DNA from: Artemisia argyi
Taxonomy: Eukaryota; Streptophyta; Magnoliopsida; Asterales; Asteraceae
Reading direction: 5' to 3'
Length of the DNA: 64,000 nt
Assembly (NCBI GenBank): GCA_030686995.1
Contig: CM060684.1
Location: 4,324,928-4,388,927, forward strand
Made by a program: the position numbers and the translations under genes. Shown piece after piece: positions 60,385-64,000 of this stretch (the stretch's first letter is position 1; each line of letters starts with the position of its first letter). The notes below the pieces were generated by a model. It saw nothing but the letters and a program-made list of their open reading frames with translations, was not told the DNA's origin and ran no database searches.

Positions 60385-60830
60385 CTAATATAAATATCAC
60401 AATGGAGGGTTATATTTATAGTTAGGCTAAATTCATTTAATACTATGTAGTAACATACTTTTCTAAATGTTCAGTTAATAGTCATCAACTCAAACAATTA
60501 GCACAATATCCCATAAATTATGTTGTTTTTTGTTGATATCATAAAAACTGGTTTATTTTTTCTCAAAATTCCATGTTATCTGCCAATGTACATGCCACTA
60601 TCAGAAAACTTTTAACGTTATGTTCCACGTCCGATTATTTCATAGTTTCCCCGAATTGATGTCTATTTACGCATAACTTTAACCCAGACCAACTCAATTT
60701 TTTTGCCAACATTAGCTTTTTCGATAATCTTATCTAATTATTGACATTTTAGTGTTTAAAAAAATCATAGCCGTCGAGTCATCCACGATAGCATCTTCTA
60801 ATTTTCACAGACTCAAAACCACTAAAGGGT
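60385..60830. repeat. Gene-less relic of the TLP 3' flank
   Basis: Diverged from, but in the same order as, the TLP-B flank 17570-17890 (ACTCAAACAATTA, CATAAAAACT, CATTTTAGTGTTTAAA, GAGTCATC). No TLP exon follows, so a fourth TLP unit may once have existed. Confidence 0.6.
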
Positions 60831-61719
60831 AACTTAGTGGCAAAAGGCATATGACTAACATCACTAAATTTTGTGAGGTCACAACTTTAATTCTTGCTAG
60901 ACGCAAACAACGTAAAGTTGGCACCACTTAACCTCCTAAAAAGGGTGATTGATGACATTTAATTAGATAGTCCTTATATTTATATAGGTTTGATTTATTT
61001 GTTTTCTAAACGCATCTATTAATTAAAGTCATATATTTAAGATCATAACTTGTTTTTCAACATTTTAGAGTGATCGTTTTCATCTCTCTTAAACCATTCA
61101 AAAAAGTCAATTTGTGAGTTAGGAAACTCATTTGCAAATGTTAAGCAACTTTGAAATTTTTATGAAATTTTGATAAATACATTGTTGAATAACAATAAAT
61201 AATAATCCAAACCAAATTTCAATTAATTTTGAATACATCTTTGGTTTTCTTTGCAAGCTTTTTGATTTATTTACAAAGAGTATCAATAACTGCGTTTTAT
61301 TTGTTGTTGTTTTATGTGTGATTGTTTACAACAAACAAGAAAGCATATGAGAACACAAACAAACACATTTATCAAACCAAAAAGTGAACTAGTGGCGACG
61401 AAAGTGGCCTAGGAGAGGCGCACTGTTGGTGGAAAGAGGCCGTGGAGGTGCTTGAGGGTGGCGACTGAGATAATTCTTATTGGGAGCCTTAGAAAAAAGG
61501 TGTCGATAGTGTGATCATGGTAAAAAAAACATTACATGGCAAAACTAGGAAGAGTCCATGTTTTGATACCATGACACTGTTCCTGCTATGTAAGGTTATA
61601 CATGACCGCCAGCCTTTAATTTGGAGCCCGGCTCTCTTAATTTGCAACTCCCAAAACATATATGTATGTGTATATGGGCATTTTCCGTGAGTCAGGATGA
61701 TCTATCTGTCCTTAATACA
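60831..61719. other. Unassigned spacer
   Basis: AT-rich with a short GC-richer part near 61390-61460. No gene recognised. Confidence 0.3.
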
Positions 61720-62140
61720 TTAAAACTGAAAAGCTCTAGCCCGTTAATTTTACTTAACTAAAACTGATATAGTGCTTTATCAAGGTGATATATTGCCATA
61801 TCGATCGGGTTATTATATTGGCGCAATTATAAGCAGATTTTGAATCTTCGGCTTTCGATAAAGTATAAGCAGATTTTCGAAGGAGTTTGCTACGTGATGT
61901 GGTGGTATGTTTGGCGTTTCCGTAACAAAGGTATTTTTTTCCGGATATTCCCTCAAAGGCGGTCATTTTTAAAGATGTGGTGTCTCGTTCTTTTTATTTG
62001 TGTCTTTTTATTTGTGTCTTTTTATTGGTGTCTTTATAGATGTAAAGCTTCTTTTCCAAAAACCCTCATCTTGTTTCTTTGTAATGTTCTAGCTCTTTGC
62101 TAGTTGTTCTAATAAAATCCGCCATTCTAAAAAATATATA
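61720..62140 (+). mobile_element. 3' end fragment of an L1-type LINE
   Basis: The frame at about 61855-61980 reads KQIFEGVCYVMWWYVWRFRN, like the end of plant LINE reverse transcriptase ORFs. It then loses the frame in a T-rich stretch with three TTTTTATTTGTGTC-like repeats, and ends after a short 3' part with AATAAAATCC near 62110. Heavily 5'-truncated. Confidence 0.6.
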
Positions 62141-62949
62141 TATGATATTTCTCTGGATTTTGGTTAGTACTCGAACATCTAAGGAGATCTAATTAGTAAT
62201 CGTTGACCTTTAATAGCACGGCAATAGTTTTATGCTGTTAATCTAATGCTCACATTACATCAACTGGATCGACATTATCATTTAGTAAACTTTCTGTGAC
62301 TAAAAGCCCCGATTCTAGTATTTTGAAGCACTGTTTGAAATGAGCTTAGGGTTTGCTAACTTGTGTGCTTATTCTCTATTGTTTATAATTTTTTTCGATA
62401 AATATATATGTTATTTCTGATTACAAAAGTTTTAGGTTAGTCAGAATATAATAGGGGTATTTTAACAAAGAAAATTTACAGATTATTATACGTCTATGCA
62501 TGCACTAAATACGGCGACAACTTTGTTCCACTTTGAAAAGTGGTCACTCTTATCACTAGTAGTCTATGTGATAGGAATCAACCTATACATGGAAAAACCC
62601 AGGGTTATTTCTAGGACAAAATCGGGAAACGAGGATTTACAACTCAAAAAATAGTTTCTAATACGTAAGCATATAACTGAGAACAACTCAAGCAAAAATG
62701 TTGACGAATGAAATTGTTATCATCCTTAATGTAATATTTTGTTTTGTAGAAAATATAGAAATCGAACTAAGTTAATGTAGAATGAAATGGGTTTCCTTTT
62801 CTTTGCTACGAAATATAGTTGTCTGGTCGCATTTTAACAATTGCATTACCAATTATGACGAAGCCACGATTCTAATTTTGCGTAGGCCAAATTGCAAAGT
62901 AACACCGAACAAAATGTATCATTCTTAAGTAAATTCAAATTAACTTCAT
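62141..62949. other. Unassigned spacer
   Basis: AT-rich, no gene or repeat recognised. Confidence 0.3.
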
Positions 62950-63700
62950 TCTAATCGCTACTAGACAACTTCAAAATTATATACTTAATAAAGTAACTTA
63001 AATGCTAACTATTTTAATTTTAATAGAAGAATTATATTAATTTTAATAGAAGAATTATATGACATGAAACAAAGTTAGCGCACGCCTAACTAAAAATAAT
63101 ATATGACACATAAATTACTTTTATACAAGTCCAAAGATATGTAACACACTCGTATCTTGGTTTAGGCTTCAATACCGAAATCTAAATAAGTTTACTGATG
63201 AGTTTTTGGGTGGGCCAAAGGCATCAAACTTGATCAAGGTATTCAATTGCGCATAGGAATATTGGATATCCCACGAAAATGTAAGAGCTTTCGGGTTGGC
63301 CATGGCCCATCCTATCACATACATGGTTCCGGATTACATTTTTCTTTTGTGCACAAGCTGTGGAACGAACATGTGATGTGGTCGTTGCCACTTGACATCG
63401 ACCGTAACTTGATTGCCGTGTGGAATTTTAGATAGTGGTGGAAATCGTAGGTCTCAACCATTGACTAATAGTACTGATTACCTCAAGTTTCTAGGTCACC
63501 CTTGCTACCTCAGCGCCACATCAATTTCTTTTTCAAAAACTAAACATATGACTAAATGCTCGTAGTAAGGCAACCTGGTCACAACCAAAAATCTACCCTA
63601 CAAATATAATTTAAAAAAACATTCACACACAAACTATATGCAACCATTTGGTCACCTGAGCGACCCTATCAAGCAAAAAAAAAAAATTTTTTTCCTTTTT
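62950..63700. repeat. Segment homologous to 20300-20945
   Basis: Extended match to the DNA right of TLP-B, ending at a similar homopolymer-rich spot (A, T and G runs at 63677-63719). No gene seen. Confidence 0.75.
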
Positions 63701-63719
63701 TTTTTGGGGGGGGGGGGGG

Positions 63720-64000
63720 ACGCATTCAAGTGGAAGTTACGTACGGGGAGGGGACGCTGCTCAAAGGGTAGACAACCCTGCTTGGGGTCGCCACTACGAT
63801 TGGTCTTAAATGCACAAGGTGTAACATATGGTACGTCGATTGTGTGGCTTAAGTTCGAGGAATCAAGCTAAACCGAGTAATTTTAATGGTCAATAGTGTG
63901 TATGGGTATTCCTGATTTCTCTTCTTAACCACAACATGCTTCCGACTTGAATCCCTGGTTAACGTGTCTGACACTTAAACGTAAGCAATTGGGAACTAGT
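63720..64000. other. Window end, unassigned
   Basis: No gene recognised. The last part (CTTAAACGTAAGCAATTGGGAA) resembles glucanase-unit flank words (ACGTAAGTGTAAGCAATCGGGAA near 39172), so another glucanase unit may follow outside the window. Confidence 0.4.

Overview
This window looks like nuclear DNA of a dicot plant. It is AT-rich, its genes have introns with GT..AG borders, it is full of plant-type transposable elements, and its intact genes belong to two plant pathogenesis-related (PR) families. The style of the copia and Tat-type elements makes an asterid, perhaps Asteraceae, plausible; that is a guess, not a result.

Five intact-looking host genes were found. Three are thaumatin-like proteins (PR-5) on the minus strand: TLP-A at 967-1833, TLP-B at 18210-19082 and TLP-C at 46673-47539. 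Each has two exons with a small first exon carrying the signal peptide. Two are beta-1,3-glucanases (PR-2, GH17) on the plus strand: GLU-1 at 24012-25194 and GLU-2 at 37579-38795, also with two exons split inside the signal peptide. All are predicted secreted antifungal proteins, so the window is an interleaved PR-5/PR-2 cluster whose products could act together on fungal walls and membranes.

Layout: 1-12316 is a 12.3 kb segment with TLP-A that recurs almost perfectly at 45707-57997 with TLP-C. It ends abruptly inside a Helitron and is followed by a degenerate copia element (12317-about 16490). TLP-B and its flank occupy about 16520-20940, with a MULE-type MITE in the promoter and a hAT-like MITE upstream. 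The glucanase array runs from about 20960 to 40745: unit 1 with GLU-1, followed by a full Tat-type Ty3/gypsy element (25297-32074); unit 2 with GLU-2; and a third unit that has lost or never had the gene and stops at an L1-type LINE remnant. A relic-rich spacer (42276-45340) leads into the TLP-C duplicate. The end of the window (58000-64000) holds repeat-rich DNA and gene-less relics of TLP flanking sequence.

Transposons are unusually readable here. I could define target-site duplications for the gypsy element (5 bp), a solo LTR (5 bp), a SINE (17 bp), a hAT-type MITE (8 bp), a hAT-like element (8 bp), a MULE-type MITE (9 bp), a Tourist-like element (TAA), a Stowaway (TA) and two members of a small unclassified family (6 and 7 bp). 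Several are confirmed by empty sites in the duplicated copies within this same window. A SINE and an RTE-type LINE in the window share their 3' ends. All identity statements come from reading by eye, without alignment software.
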